Shown piece after piece: positions 53,101 through 64,000 of a DNA stretch of 64,000 nt; position 1 is the stretch's first letter, and each line of letters starts with the position of its first letter. The translations under genes and the position numbers were made by a program. The stretch is taken from NCBI GenBank assembly GCA_964017065.1, contig OZ024789.1, positions 10,005,439-10,069,438 of the forward strand, written 5' to 3'. This DNA is from Haliclona indistincta (Eukaryota > Porifera > Demospongiae > Haplosclerida > Chalinidae). A model generated the notes under the pieces. The model saw only the letters and a list, made by a program, of their open reading frames with translations. It was not told the origin of the DNA and did not search any database.

Positions 53101-53314
53101 ACGTAATAAGGCTTAGCACCAGATATCATGACTTATTGTGAACTAACCTTCTTGTCTCTTACCTCAGATCACTGCACAGTGACTGCAAAGAGTCTTTCAT
53201 GATATGAATTGAATCTTCATTAGTATGTAGATGCACTTGACTGATACTAACAGTACTAGTAGAATGGTTATGAATACAAAAATGTGAATTTCTTTGTGAT
53301 GAATATACTCTAAC

Positions 53315-53325
53315 TGGGTGTGGCT
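53315..53325 (+). promoter_or_regulatory. CACCC-type box (TGGGTGTGGCT) upstream of kelch copy B
   Basis: Located 65 bases before the start codon; identical box before copies A and C. Confidence 0.4.
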
Positions 53326-53389
53326 GGCACTGCCACGCAGCTAATTAAACAGAGCTCTCGAGATCTCTTTGATTTCTTCCTCCTCGATC

Positions 53390-56089
53390 ATGTCCGCTCC
53401 TCAGCAGCAGCAGCGAGGAGGTGAGTTCATGAGATATGTCAGATGTAACAGTGACTGCTGTTTACTCCTCACAGGGATCACAGTGGATGGATGGAGGGAA
53501 CCCGGTGGTCGTGATAATCACAGCACAGCTGTTGTTAACAATCAACTTTACTTGTGGGGTGGATACCAGGATGGAATGCCGCGGGTCCACGATAGCGCTG
53601 AGAAGCGTCAGTTTTTCTCCAGTGTGGAGTTGTTCGATGTGAACACTGGTTGCTGGGAGCAGCGCACCACTAGTGGAACACCTCCACTGGGAGTGTGGTC
53701 CTATTCCTGTGTTGCTGTCAGGAATGTGCTGCACTATTTCGGTGGTAAGTGTGGTCACGATTACTGCTACCACAACAGTGTTCACACACTGAGCACCTCC
53801 ACCCTGCAATGGAGGATGTTGGCTCCCTCAACAACAGAGGATGGGACACCAATGCTGAAGTTAATGTGTGGAATGGTGCACTTCACTGATGGAGAGGAGG
53901 ACCTCTTGTATGTGGTGGGAGGGTGGGGTCATGCTGTCCCATCATCACCACAACATGGAGCACAGTATCAATCAGTGTTTCGTGGTAGTGTATGTACCAA
54001 TGAACAACACATTTTCTCTCTGTCCACAAGTGAGTGATACTGTGTTGTCTCAGTATAGTCCTCTAATAGTATAGTGAGTAGCCTCGTTCTTAGACCTAAC
54101 CATGTATCTCTCATAATGAGAGATGATAATACATGTTGTCTCAAAGTTACTGTTTATGTGTTATAACTCATGAGTTGTTATTGTCCTCCAGATGATGGGT
54201 GGAGCTCACCAGTAGTCACAGGACAAGCGCCTCCTCCATGTGAGGATTTCACACTAACAACAGTGGAAGGGAAGAGGGCTGCTATGTTTGGTGGTTCCAC
54301 TCCATCAAGCCTCTGCTCTGATGATTTGTATATTGTAGATCTGGAGAGATATTCTGTGGTGAGTGTGTAATACTGTAGAATAGTATAGCACTGATTTGTG
54401 GTTCCATGCACTCTTGTGTGATCTGATCACATATTGATCTCATAAACACTGAGCACAATCACATTCTTATCCTCATTTGAGTATTCATTGCTCCAATCTC
54501 GCACAAAATCAGTGCTGTAGCAAGCATACATGTATTGCATTAGTCTATTAGTCCGTGATATTTCTAGGATTCTATGATATCTTTGTCTTCTCAGAACTGG
54601 AGCAAGATCAAGAAACCAGTTAGTCAGTCTATCCAATGGCCTGTGGGGAGATTTGGCCATGCTGCATCACACATTACTGGTCCTGTGTTTGTGATGAGTG
54701 GAGGAAAAGGCGGTTCTACACTGAGTGATATGTGGATGTGTTATACTAACCAATGGATCAAGGTATTTCACACAAATTTATTTACAATCTGCACATTGTG
54801 AATGTGCTCACACATTGTGTACTAAGGCCTCGGTCACACTATATACGATAAAATTTTTGGTATGTCCGTTATATTCGTTGTTGAACAAAAATGATCTAAC
54901 AGCTCTACTGAGAGACTGACAAACTGGTGATCGTGCCGGAGGAAAACCGGTGGGAGCGTTGTGGTACGTCCGTGTCAACGAAGGTGAAAAAGAACTCATG
55001 CCTTGAAATACAGTGAACTGTACATTCTCAAAAGCCTTGTTAGTTGGCAAAGGCGAGTAGCAAAGCGGTAGTCACCCAAGTCGTTACAACACTGAGCAAG
55101 GCGTCCATCTTTGGTAGTGTGACTGCGTGCATATATATGCTGTCGTGACTGTGATCGCAGAAATTTGCCGTCATCTCTATCGTAGTGTGACCGAGGCCTA
55201 ACAAGATGATTCAGTAAATCATGACATTTTACAGAATTACAGTTTTGATATCAACTATTCAACAGACTAACCGACTGCTTTCTAGTTAATAATGATTATT
55301 TTTTTATTAACTTGGTTGTAATTATAGTTATTAACTTTAACTTAATTGGTTGTGGTTTGATGTGTGTGAAGAATAGTTCCACTTGACTTGAGAATTTTAT
55401 AATTTGATTCTATTATAATGAGATATTGTACATGTCATGTAGCATTGTATGGTTCATATAATGTGCTGTATTGTTTTATTATGTTCTATAGCTACCAACA
55501 CTACCTGATTCAGTGACACAACGATACTGGCACTCAGTGTCAGTGTTCCATCTAGGAGCTCACTGTGTCTGGATACTAGTGTTTGGAGGATGGAAATACA
55601 AGGCTACCACTAGTGTTATAGAGCTAAGTGAGCACAGTGTGTGTCCATACAGTAATCAGCAGTAGCTAGCTACAGCAGCTGATGCACACACTGACAGTGG
55701 TGGACTGCACATAACAGCTCATCTCCTCCATACAGTCCAGGACACTAGTGGGCAGTGGTGTGTGGAGAGAGTGATGGAGAGAGAGACACTGAGCAACAAC
55801 ACAGAGTACCAGAAGAGACTGAAAGAGGCTAGGATAAAGGTAGCATCTCAGGAGAGTAGAAAGAAACAAGACAAACATGGTTAGTATCAATCACACACAT
55901 GTACATGATTCATGTGCTAGCATGATGACTTATGGACTTTATGCGTCTTCCTTTCTAATAGATCAGCACAATGAGACAGAACCAGCTGAAGAGACATCAC
56001 TTGAACTCACCTCAGAAGATAGTGAGACATACGCCGCTGAGGGACACTCGCTTACTAGCTTTCCTTAATTGCTCTTCTCTATCTATCTA

Positions 56090-56184
<95 letters not shown>

Positions 56185-56189
56185 GTCTC

Positions 56190-56246
<57 letters not shown>

Positions 56247-58960
56247 GTCTCTTTCTCAGTCATGCGTGCTTATGAAGACAGTCTTCTTCTTAGCAAAAAG
56301 AGAGAGCAGGAGCTAATGGACAAGCTCAATGCTGCTCGGCATGATTCACAGGAAAAGGATCAGAAGTTCTCTAAACTAGAGGATGATATGTATGACATGC
56401 AGAAGAAGATGGTTGCTAGCAGAGACAAATATGAACAGCAACAAGAGCTGCTAGAGAAACTGCAACAAAAGGGTAAGTAGTTTGTGATGGGAGGAGTCTG
56501 CATGTGTAATGTGTTCTCATTGTAGCTGCACTGACTAAGCTAGCAAGTGACAAGAGCACACAGGTGGACCTCATTGCAGATGGTGAGTATCTCTATTCTG
56601 CAGCTCTGCATCTCACTGTATGCACACTGTGATAGTCATCCATGAGTATAAGACCAAGCTGACAGCTAGTGAGACCAAGCTGACAGCTAGTGAGGAGGAA
56701 CTGAAAGAGTTTCTAAGAGAATTGGAGCAAACCAAGAGAATGGCCTATGCTAGAGATCAACAGATCTCAATGTTGGAAAGTGATGGTCAACTGATGCTAG
56801 AGAAATGTGAGTATTAGAGTGAGTGATTAATGTATCTAGCACTTGTTACTGTATTCCACAGTTGATCAACTGAAAATCAGCTACAAACAACTGCTTCACA
56901 AACAGGAACTCTCACTCAGTGCTGGCAATCAAGAAAGTGGTGAGTGATGCTGCCCAGCTCACAGCTGCTGCTAGTAGCTCACTATACTGCAGCTATCAAA
57001 CCAAGGTGTGTGGTTGAAACTGGTGTGCAAGCCGATTATTTAGCAGTTGCTCCAGGTAAGCTACTAATGCATCTTCTTCAGTTTGTGACTGTGCATGTGG
57101 TACAGACTTCCTGCGTGGTGTTGAAGTGTACAGGGAGACTGTACTGGAGGTTGTGGGAGACAAGCCTCAGAAAGTAGAGTGGCCTGGCTATGGGTTCTTC
57201 ATTGAGATCCCTGAAGGTGCTGTTCCTCCTGGAGTGACTGTCAGTGTGGGTGTGAAGGTGATTCTAGCCGGCCAGTTTAAGTTCCCTGAGAACAGCCAGT
57301 TGATCAGTGCCATCTACTGGATCTCATCTAGTCAAGTGTTCCTAAAGAAAGTTGCAGTCAACATACAGCATTGTGCCATCATCGAGACTGAGGAACAGTG
57401 TTCCTTGTATAGGTTCATTATTGCCAAGTGCTCACAGGAGGCCCTTCCCTACAGGTTTAGTGAGATAAGAGGAGAGTTCAACCAGCATACTCACTATGGC
57501 AGCATCAAGCTAAAGCAGTTCTCAATAGTCACAGCAACAGGACCTGTTGATGCTGAAACACAGTGTGCAGCCCTCATGCTCTACAAGCAGCAGATGGAAA
57601 GTCCTTTAGTAGCTGACTTTCATTTCATTGTTGTAAGAAATCTTGAACCTCATTTACAGGTAATAATTTGTGTGTTAATTCACATGCTGTACAATTTTGC
57701 TCTTCATTTATAACACTAACGTCATTAGCATTAATTTTTCAGCATGCCGTATTTCTTCGAATAAAAGCCCAGGCCACTATTTCTTATGCCTTTTGAGGTA
57801 AAATTTAAGAGAAAAAATAAATTTTTGGGATTTGAACCCAGAATCTGAGATGCTAGATAGACTTATGTAACGCACCATTTAGACCCTGTTGCAACCATGC
57901 ATGGTAATACTTATTACAGACCAGGCCTCTAAACGAGACTGGCTTCTATGTTTGGAGGTGGCTTCTATTCAAGATAATAATGTAATTATTTCCTTGTTGC
58001 AGTATATGAAAAAGGAGTACCAAGGATGGAGCAAAGAGAACAACTCTCTGGAAGTTCGTTTCAATGACTGTGCTATACAACTAGATCAAGAAGAACAAGA
58101 AGTCGGCTCATGGAAGATACTACCACTGGTGACTCCTCCAAAGGTATCATATCTATGCATGGTTGTCATAACTACATACCAGTCTATTTTTATAGGTCAC
58201 CAAAGCTGATGTTAGCAACTTTGAGGCTGGTAGAAGAATCCCACACTGTGCATTTGAGTTACAGTTGCTACCTGGAAAAAGCTTTGAACGATTGTTTCAT
58301 AAAGTAAACATGACTGGAGTATCAACTGCCAACAACTTTCGTCTAAGATATCCTCAATCTGAGGGTAAGTATATTAATATTGTGTGTCGCTTTTTCAGGT
58401 TAATTTTTGCCGCATGTACATGTAGATAACAAGATAACTGTGACAGCATCATCAGCAGGTGAGCAGCATGTTGCTGGTGAGTGAGAGATATCAATGCAGC
58501 TATGGTTCTATTATAGCTGTATACAACTTTATGATCAATTTACAGGAGAATCTTTGGATACTTCAACACAAACACCAGCAGATCCACAGACACCAGTTAA
58601 AGGTACATCAGTATTATTTGTTATTGTGGACTTTCAATTATTAAACACTTCTTAACAGGCACTAAACCAGAAGCCTATTCTCAAGCACCAAAGATGCCTA
58701 AACTGATGAGCTTAGTTGCTATGAAGATACCGACCAAGTGGTACAAGATAGGAATCCAACTAGAGATTGAAATACCAACTCTGGAAGCATTTGAGCAACA
58801 GACCAGCGATCAAGACCGTCTCTATAGCAAGGTGTTTGACCAATGGAGGAGAGAGCAAAAGGTTCCATTCACCTGGGAGACTATCATCATCACTTTAGAG
58901 GAAGCTGATGAGAACAGTACAGCTGCTGGGATCAGGGAATGGCTGGACACTAGATCATGA
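53390..58960 (+). CDS. Kelch-coiled coil-ZU5-UPA-like-death domain protein, copy B, complete
   Basis: 18 exons: 53390-53420, 53484-54029, 54192-54358, 54595-54762, 55492-55627, 55676-55879, 55962-56021, 56260-56472, 56526-56582, 56636-56806, 56862-56939, 56993-57055, 57106-57659, 58003-58143, 58196-58364, 58426-58458, 58546-58602, 58659-58960; 3150 nt, 1049 aa plus stop. Residues about 10-350 are kelch repeats (QLYLWGG, LHYFGGK, LLYVVGG, AAMFGGS, FVMSGGK, ILVFGGW). About 350-610 is coiled coil (KKREQELMDKLNAARHDSQE). About 640-770 is ZU5 (FFIEIPEGAVPPGVTVSVGV, SAIYWISSS, VNIQHCA). About 770-920 is UPA-like, then a short linker, and about 960-1045 is a death domain (IPTKWYKIGIQLEIE, VPFTWETIIITLEEA). 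No signal peptide or membrane segment, so probably cytoplasmic. ZU5-UPA-death tails occur in UNC5 and PIDD; the kelch front is unusual. Role unknown. Confidence 0.88.
54825..55199. mobile_element. MITE in kelch B intron 4 (AGGCCTCGGTCACACTA ends)
   Basis: 375 bp with perfect 17-bp inverted ends, flanked by TA-rich sequence. Absent from the matching introns of copies A and C, so it arrived after duplication. Non-coding. Confidence 0.85.
56080..56258 (+). repeat. (TCTG)n/(TC)n microsatellite before kelch B exon 8
   Basis: Runs into the TTTCTCAG acceptor. The copy A counterpart is pure (TC)n, so the TCTG expansion is specific to copy B. Confidence 0.93.
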
Positions 58961-59111
58961 AGTAGTTATCACTCATTTTAGCATTCACATGCACCAGTTA
59001 CTGTTAGTCCTTGTGTGTATACAGATACAAATAATAGCGTCATTCATGACATAGATGAGTTCATGTATTATTCGTGAGATAAAAAATTGCTTGTTCTAAA
59101 ATCCAAAATTG

Positions 59112-59117
59112 AATAAA
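59112..59117 (+). terminator. Polyadenylation signal AATAAA after first death-domain exon of copy B
   Basis: About 150 bases after the stop at 58960 and before the alternative tail exons, so the first-tail transcript could end here. A second AATAAA follows at about 59166. Confidence 0.5.
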
Positions 59118-59257
59118 GAAGCATCATCTCCTTCAGTACAGCTCCAAGAGAAAAGGATACCTCAGTAATAAAACAATAGCTCTCTTACGAACAGGCAGTA
59201 TACTGTTTGACAGCTCATGCTAGTGTAATCATAACCTTGCTTGGAAGAGTGTTACAG

Positions 59258-59683
59258 CATCAGCAACACAAGTCTCAGTATCACAGACTCTGCCCTCAAC
59301 AGTACCACAGAAAACAGCTGGTGAGTACAACCCATATTGTGTTACAATATCACTGAATTAATACTACAGTTCGTTTGACAGATAAGTCAGTAGTCTATTC
59401 TCAAGCTCCATCAAGTGCTGATCTGATGACCTTGGTTGCTAAAAAGATACCGACCAAGTGGTACGAGGTAGGAGTACTGCTGGATATTGAAACACCAACA
59501 CTGGACTCATTGGAGACACAGACCACGGATCAAGTTCGTCTCTTCATGAAGGTGTTCAATCAGTGGAAACAAGAGGGAAAGGTCCCCTACACATGGGATA
59601 CTATCATCAGCACTCTTGAGAAAGCTGATGATAATAACACAGCTACTAACATTAGGAAATGGCTGGATAAAGAACAGCACTAA
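59258..59683 (+). CDS. Alternative 3' tail of kelch copy B: linker plus second death domain
   Basis: Exon 59258-59320 (Ser/Thr/Gln/Pro linker) and exon 59382-59683 (DKSVVYSQAPSSADLMTLVA through KKIPTKWYEVGVLLDIE to a stop). Both have GT-AG borders and phase 1 entry, so exon 58546-58602 could splice to them instead of to 58659-58960. This tail is the true counterpart of the copy A tail (48625-49119). Alternatively it could be an unused relic now that the nearer death-domain exon supplies a stop and poly(A) site. Confidence 0.7.
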
Positions 59684-60529
59684 CTGACTTCTCACCACTA
59701 GCTAGCATGTTTACACTATGTTGGTTTGTTAATGTGTAGTACCATTAATTTGTCAGTTCTCTATAACTGAAGATATACATGTTAAAAAATATTTAAAATG
59801 ACAAACAAATCGTCTACAGTAGAACCCCTCTAATCTGAACACCTTTGCAAGGGACCCACAAATAGTGACCAGATTATAGATATATATGTCAGAGGTGTGG
59901 GACCACATACGCAGTGTCCATGCATGTTCTCATGATGACCTGGTTGCTAAATAGGTAGTAGGTATCAACCAAGTGTTAGTGCTATGACATATGAGCACTC
60001 TTGCGGATATCAGTACAAAAACACTGAACATTCATGACAGAGACCTATGACCATGCATCATGGTTCTTGCATTAATCAATGCTAAGTATCTAGAGCAAAC
60101 GGCTATTCACTTGACTTAATAGAATAATAACCAGCATTCACTCCATGCATGTGGTGTCTGTACTAATAATTTATACACGCACAATCAGGAGCGCACAAAG
60201 GGACTCACTGTGCTTTATATGCTCCTGGCACTATAATTATAATATCCCTAAGATACATGTAGTAAAAATTTATGAATAGATAATAAGAGTCATAGACTCT
60301 ATGTGACTGAGTGAGATATATTGCTTATCCATGTTGTGGTAGAGTGGAGGGAAGCAACTGCATGGGATTAGTGTTTTCCTCAGGATACAAGAGGAAGATG
60401 GAGTCAAGGAATACTAAATCTGTGACAATGAACTAGCTATTGAGATTTGACTAACATGAGATCCTGTGATGTAGACATTAATATTGCATCTACTAATTTA
60501 AAATGTGCACAGTTGTGCAAACGCTCACC
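59684..60529. other. Spacer after kelch copy B
   Basis: Contains a transposon-like end near 59816 (CAGTAGAACCCCTCTAATCT) and a small inverted pair around 60168-60245 (AATCAGGAGCGC and TGCTCCTGGC), related to the MITE at 28360-28480. No gene seen. Confidence 0.55.
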
Positions 60530-61240
60530 AGGAACTAGCCCCACCCATTTTTCTGCAGCACGCTTAGCTCATTGGGCGGTTCAGTGGGAACTATAACGAG
60601 TTCAATGATAAAGGCTCGTATTCGTGTTCATGTGCTAGCTGGATTGCTGGAGCTGAAAAGTCACACAACCAGCTAAGTTCACTGTACTTCTCTATACACT
60701 GACCTCTCTAAAATATACGACCCTCCCTTCACTCATCTCCCCACTACTCACTCGGTGCTTACTCACTCTGCAGTATATACAAGTTTGAAGTGTACAGTGT
60801 AGAGTCAGTGATCACTAATAAAGAATGATCATTATCATTTGAGTGATAACAACAGTACTAGTGTATGAAGATGTAACTATCAACAAACTATCTATTCTTC
60901 ATCTGTTACAAAAACATGGAATATTTGTAAACAGATCAATACAACATTATTGCATTGTAGATTACTATGAATTTACTTATAAAGAACATGAATTTTCACT
61001 TTGTGAGTGCCTTTGACCTAATCAAATCATACATTTTATGTGTATAACTAGAGCATTAAGATTTAGTAAAATTACCTGACAAAAGAAATTATAGTGATCG
61101 TGTGATGCTGATTCTGTGCTTGTGTTATTTTCAGGTCATGTTGCTATGGTGATATCACTCCCAAGCATCAGTCATATCGTTCTATGTCAGTCTAGTCCAT
61201 CACTACATGTAGCTACTTACTAGTCATTTCTTTGTCACAT
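60530..61240 (+). pseudogene. Decayed NOL9-like remnant, second copy
   Basis: Short matches to the 49700-52480 remnant: RIRVHVLAGLLELKSH near 60622-60670 and CCYGDITPKHQS near 61139-61175, with stops and deletions between. It keeps the flanks of the R1 copy d insertion site, uninterrupted. Confidence 0.6.
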
Positions 61241-61318
61241 TTTAAGATTTGAGCCTGGCTCCTACAGCCTGGCTGGCTGGCTCCTTGTTCAGTATTAATG
61301 TTATTGTGTGTCTCTCTA

Positions 61319-61415
61319 TACATACTACTAGATACTGTACTGGTGTGTTGTTAGGTACATACTACTAGATACTGTACTGGTGTGTTGTTAGGTACATACT
61401 ACTAGATACTGTACT
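61319..61415 (+). repeat. 37-bp minisatellite, 2-3 copies
   Basis: Same unit as 52578-52834, at the equivalent border before kelch copy C. Confidence 0.93.
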
Positions 61416-61482
61416 ATGACGTAATCCGTTTCAAAAAGTGAGCGAACAAAGCCAAACACCGTATGTGGTGAATACGTCTATT

Positions 61483-61493
61483 TGGGTGTGGCT
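61483..61493 (+). promoter_or_regulatory. CACCC-type box (TGGGTGTGGCT) upstream of kelch copy C
   Basis: Located 45 bases before the copy C ATG. Confidence 0.4.
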
Positions 61494-61527
61494 TGTAAAA
61501 GTCTCTCCTCCGAGCTCTCCTCCATGC

Positions 61528-63748
61528 ATGGCCGATCCTCAGCAACAGCGAGAAGGTGAGTTCATGAGTTGTGTCAGGTGTTCAAACAGTGCCGGATTGA
61601 TTGTTATTCCTCACAGCGGATGGATGGAGGGAACCCGCTGGTCGCTATAGTCACAGCACTGCTGTTAACTATCAACTCTATTTGTGGGGTGGAACACAAC
61701 AAGGAATGCCGGCGGTGCACGATAGCGCTGAGAAGCGTCAGTTTTTTTCCTGTGTAGAGGTGTTCGACTTGAACACTGGTTGCTGGGAGCAGCGCACCAC
61801 TAGTGGAACACCTCCACTGGGAGTGCGGGACTTTGGCTGTGTTGCTGTCAGGAATGATCTGCACTATTTCGGTGGTTGGTGTGGTCATGGAGACTGCTAT
61901 CACAACAGTGTTCACACTCTGAGCACCTCCACCCTGCAATGGAGGATGTTGGCTCCCTCAACAACAGAAGATGGGGCACCAATGAAGAAGGAATCATGTG
62001 GAATGGTTCTCTTCACTGATGGAGAAGAGGACCTCTTGTATGTGGTGGGAGGGCGGGGTCATGCTGTCCCATCATCACGACAACATGGAGCACAGTATCA
62101 ACCAGTGTATGGTGGTGTGCTTACCAATGAACAACACATTTTCTCTCTGTCCACAAGTGAGTGATACCCTTTGTTTCTGCATCATAATTATTTTTGGTGA
62201 ATATTACTCAAAAACTTCATCAAAATCTGCTTTTAATGTTCCACAATTTTATTCTTCCCCAAATTAAATCAAGATCATTTTGATAGTTTGAGTTTGGTTC
62301 AATATGTAATTGGGGTGAGTCTGAGCGAGGCCCATGGTTGTGAGAACAGCTCGACCGGAAGGTACGACCGACCGGGCGACCGACAAAGAGGTGGAGCTTC
62401 CAGAGAGCCTGAGCGAGCCCGGTTGCGAGAACAGCTTGATCGGAAGGACCATATGGGCGCGACGAGGTGGAGCTTTCCAGAGATGCTTTGGTATTGCACA
62501 CACGGTGCGATGCAGAGCATGCAAGAGCTGGAAACCGACGGATTAGTGGCTGGAAGACTTCGAGCACACGTGCAAGAGCTGGAAACTGACGGATTCCCCT
62601 CATTAGTGGCTGGAAGACTTCGAGCACGAGGTCGTAATTGATGTTGGCAAAAAAGAGTTCTCCTGCGGACTAACCTTTGTTGCATCTTCAAGAGTCCGAA
62701 AACTATCTGATCTTCTGTTTAGTCCTCCTTTCCCTTATCAACGACTCAGTTGTTTAGGCAACAGTCAGCGACTACATGACCGCCAAATAGAAGATATCAG
62801 TTTGTTAACACTACAGCCCAAACACATGATTATTATTGAAAATTTTCATCATAATGAGGAAGATGTGAATACATGAACTGATTAAACAAAAAATTTCACT
62901 CTTGCATTGACCAGTTAACATGTTATTTCTTGCACAGAGAAGATCACACTTCTGTCATTAAACCTATAAACCATTTTCAGAGCATTCATTAGCTTGCGAG
63001 ATAACTCTTTCTATGTTCGCATTCTTTACGATCCTAGAAAGCATTGGTTCAAAAACTGATAGAGTTGTCAAATACCCACTCCCATCATCCACCACTATCT
63101 TAGCTGCTTTCATCTCTTCGCACATCGAAATCTTCATTACTCACGTGTTATAGCATTCGATTTCTCGCTCAGGCTCGCCCCAAACAATGTTTTACATTCA
63201 CTAGTTTTGTGTATAGTGGAATGATAGATGTTATAACCTCTAGATGGGTGGAGCTCACCAGTAGTCACAGGACAAGCTCCTCCTCCATGTGATGATTTCA
63301 CACTAACAACAGTGGAAGGGAAGAGGGCAGCCATGTTTGGTGGTTCCACTGAATCAAGTGACTATTCTGATGAGTTGTATATTGTAGATCTGGAGAGACA
63401 TTCTGTGGTGAGTATGTAGTACTGTATAGACACTGTATGAATAGTGTAGCACTGATATGTGGCTCCACTCTCGTCACCACATGGGGTCACTATTAATTGT
63501 CACTTTATGGTAGCTATGATTTATTGTTCATACCACTTATTGTAATGGTATCTATTATATATTCTCAGAACTGGACCAAGATTAAGAAACCAGTTAGTCA
63601 GTCTATTCAATGGCCTGTGGAGAGATGGGGCCATGCTGCATCACACATTACTGGTCCTATGTTTATGATGAGTGGAGGACGTGGTGGTATTGGGACTACA
63701 CTGAGTGATATAAGGTTGTGTGACTCTACTACTAACCAATGGATCAAG
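61528..63748 (+). CDS. Kelch-ZU5-death family gene, copy C (5' part, runs off right edge)
   Basis: Exons 61528-61555 (MADPQQQRE), 61617-62156, 63244-63407 and 63569-63748, all in frame and aligned with exons 1-4 of copy B. Kelch cores LYLWGGT, LHYFGGW, LLYVVGG, AAMFGGS and FMMSGGR are intact. Intron 2 resembles copy A more than copy B and has gained an 874-bp element. The coiled-coil, ZU5 and death exons, if present, lie beyond the window. Confidence 0.85.
62310..63183. mobile_element. Insertion in kelch C intron 2 carrying a PIF1-like helicase fragment
   Basis: Absent from the matching intron of copy A (30555). Imperfect inverted ends, TTGGGGTGAGTCTGAGCGAG and the complement of CTCGCTCAGGCTCGCCCCAA. 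No clear target duplication. Class uncertain: the helicase fragment would fit a Helitron or another PIF1-bearing element, whereas inverted ends would not fit a Helitron. Confidence 0.7.
62629..62875 (+). pseudogene. PIF1-like DNA helicase C-terminal fragment
   Basis: Open frame of about 80 codons to TGA containing DVGKKEFSCGLTFVASSRVR followed by KLSDLLF, matching the last helicase motif of PIF1-family proteins (usually FVALSRVR). No upstream helicase motifs are in frame, so it is a fragment within the insertion. Confidence 0.65.
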
Positions 63749-63933
63749 GTATTTCACAATGTACAAATTAATTATAGTCATGGTAACTTTGTCAACTTGA
63801 AATAATAAAATTTTCAATTGTTGGAATCTTTAAAACTCTACTTTATTGTGCTCGTGTAGTTTCTCACTCAAAATGACAGAACGAGCTGAGCTATATTATA
63901 GAATATGATACTATAGTTTATTAATAGTTCATA

Positions 63934-64000
63934 AACAAGGTTCAATTCGTGAGAATCGTTATGCTCCCTGGCTTAGTAAAGATATTGTGCAGGCCATGAG
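63934..64000 (+). mobile_element. Possible LINE retrotransposon fragment at window edge
   Basis: Starts exactly where the copy C intron departs from its copy A counterpart (33583). One frame reads RENRYAPWLSKDIVQAM, resembling the segment between endonuclease and reverse transcriptase in non-LTR elements. Too short to be sure. Confidence 0.4.

Overview
The window is nuclear DNA from an early-branching animal, most likely a sponge. It has intron-rich genes with animal-type orthologues, short introns, heavy microsatellite content, many small inverted-repeat transposons and a tandem family of kelch/ZU5/death-domain genes. The species cannot be fixed from the sequence. All exon models were built by eye from frame, splice signals and remembered family sequences; no search was run.

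Left third (1-23394), conserved housekeeping genes. A minus-strand IP3-receptor-like gene (N-terminal 12 exons, continuing off the left edge) is followed by a complete minus-strand exportin-T gene (XPOT, 36 exons, about 954 aa). XPOT lies head-to-head with a plus-strand Rab GDP-dissociation inhibitor (GDI, 13 exons, about 441 aa) across a 275 bp shared promoter interval. XPOT and GDI introns hold minisatellites (73, 25, about 26 and 58 bp units), long purine/pyrimidine tracts abutting splice sites, and several MITEs.

Middle (24377-29462). Two divergently transcribed four-exon paralogues (about 458 and 446 aa) with identical intron phases belong to a family I cannot name. They share a proline-rich N-terminus, a helical middle and a C-terminal domain with RPWL, PLLPTA and GAQIIGW motifs.

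Right half (29500-64000), a tandem array. Three copies of one gene encode kelch repeats, a coiled coil, a ZU5 domain, a UPA-like region and a death domain. Copy B (53390-58960) is complete and in frame (18 exons, about 1049 aa) and has a second, splice-compatible death-domain tail downstream. Copy A (29755-49119) keeps every later exon in frame but has lost its ATG, and its intron 6 is about 12.6 kb of nested mobile elements, including an intact Ty3/gypsy retrotransposon with apparently identical LTRs. Copy C runs off the right edge. NOL9-like gene remnants, a 37-bp minisatellite and a remnant of the unknown-family gene's last exon mark the duplication units.

How the genes might work together: XPOT (tRNA export), GDI (Rab recycling) and the IP3-receptor-like gene (calcium release) are unrelated neighbours. 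The kelch-ZU5-death proteins have the tail architecture of UNC5/PIDD-type signalling proteins with a kelch sensor or scaffold in front. I regard them as the most interesting system here, possibly immune or cell-death signalling, but that role is inferred from domain content only.
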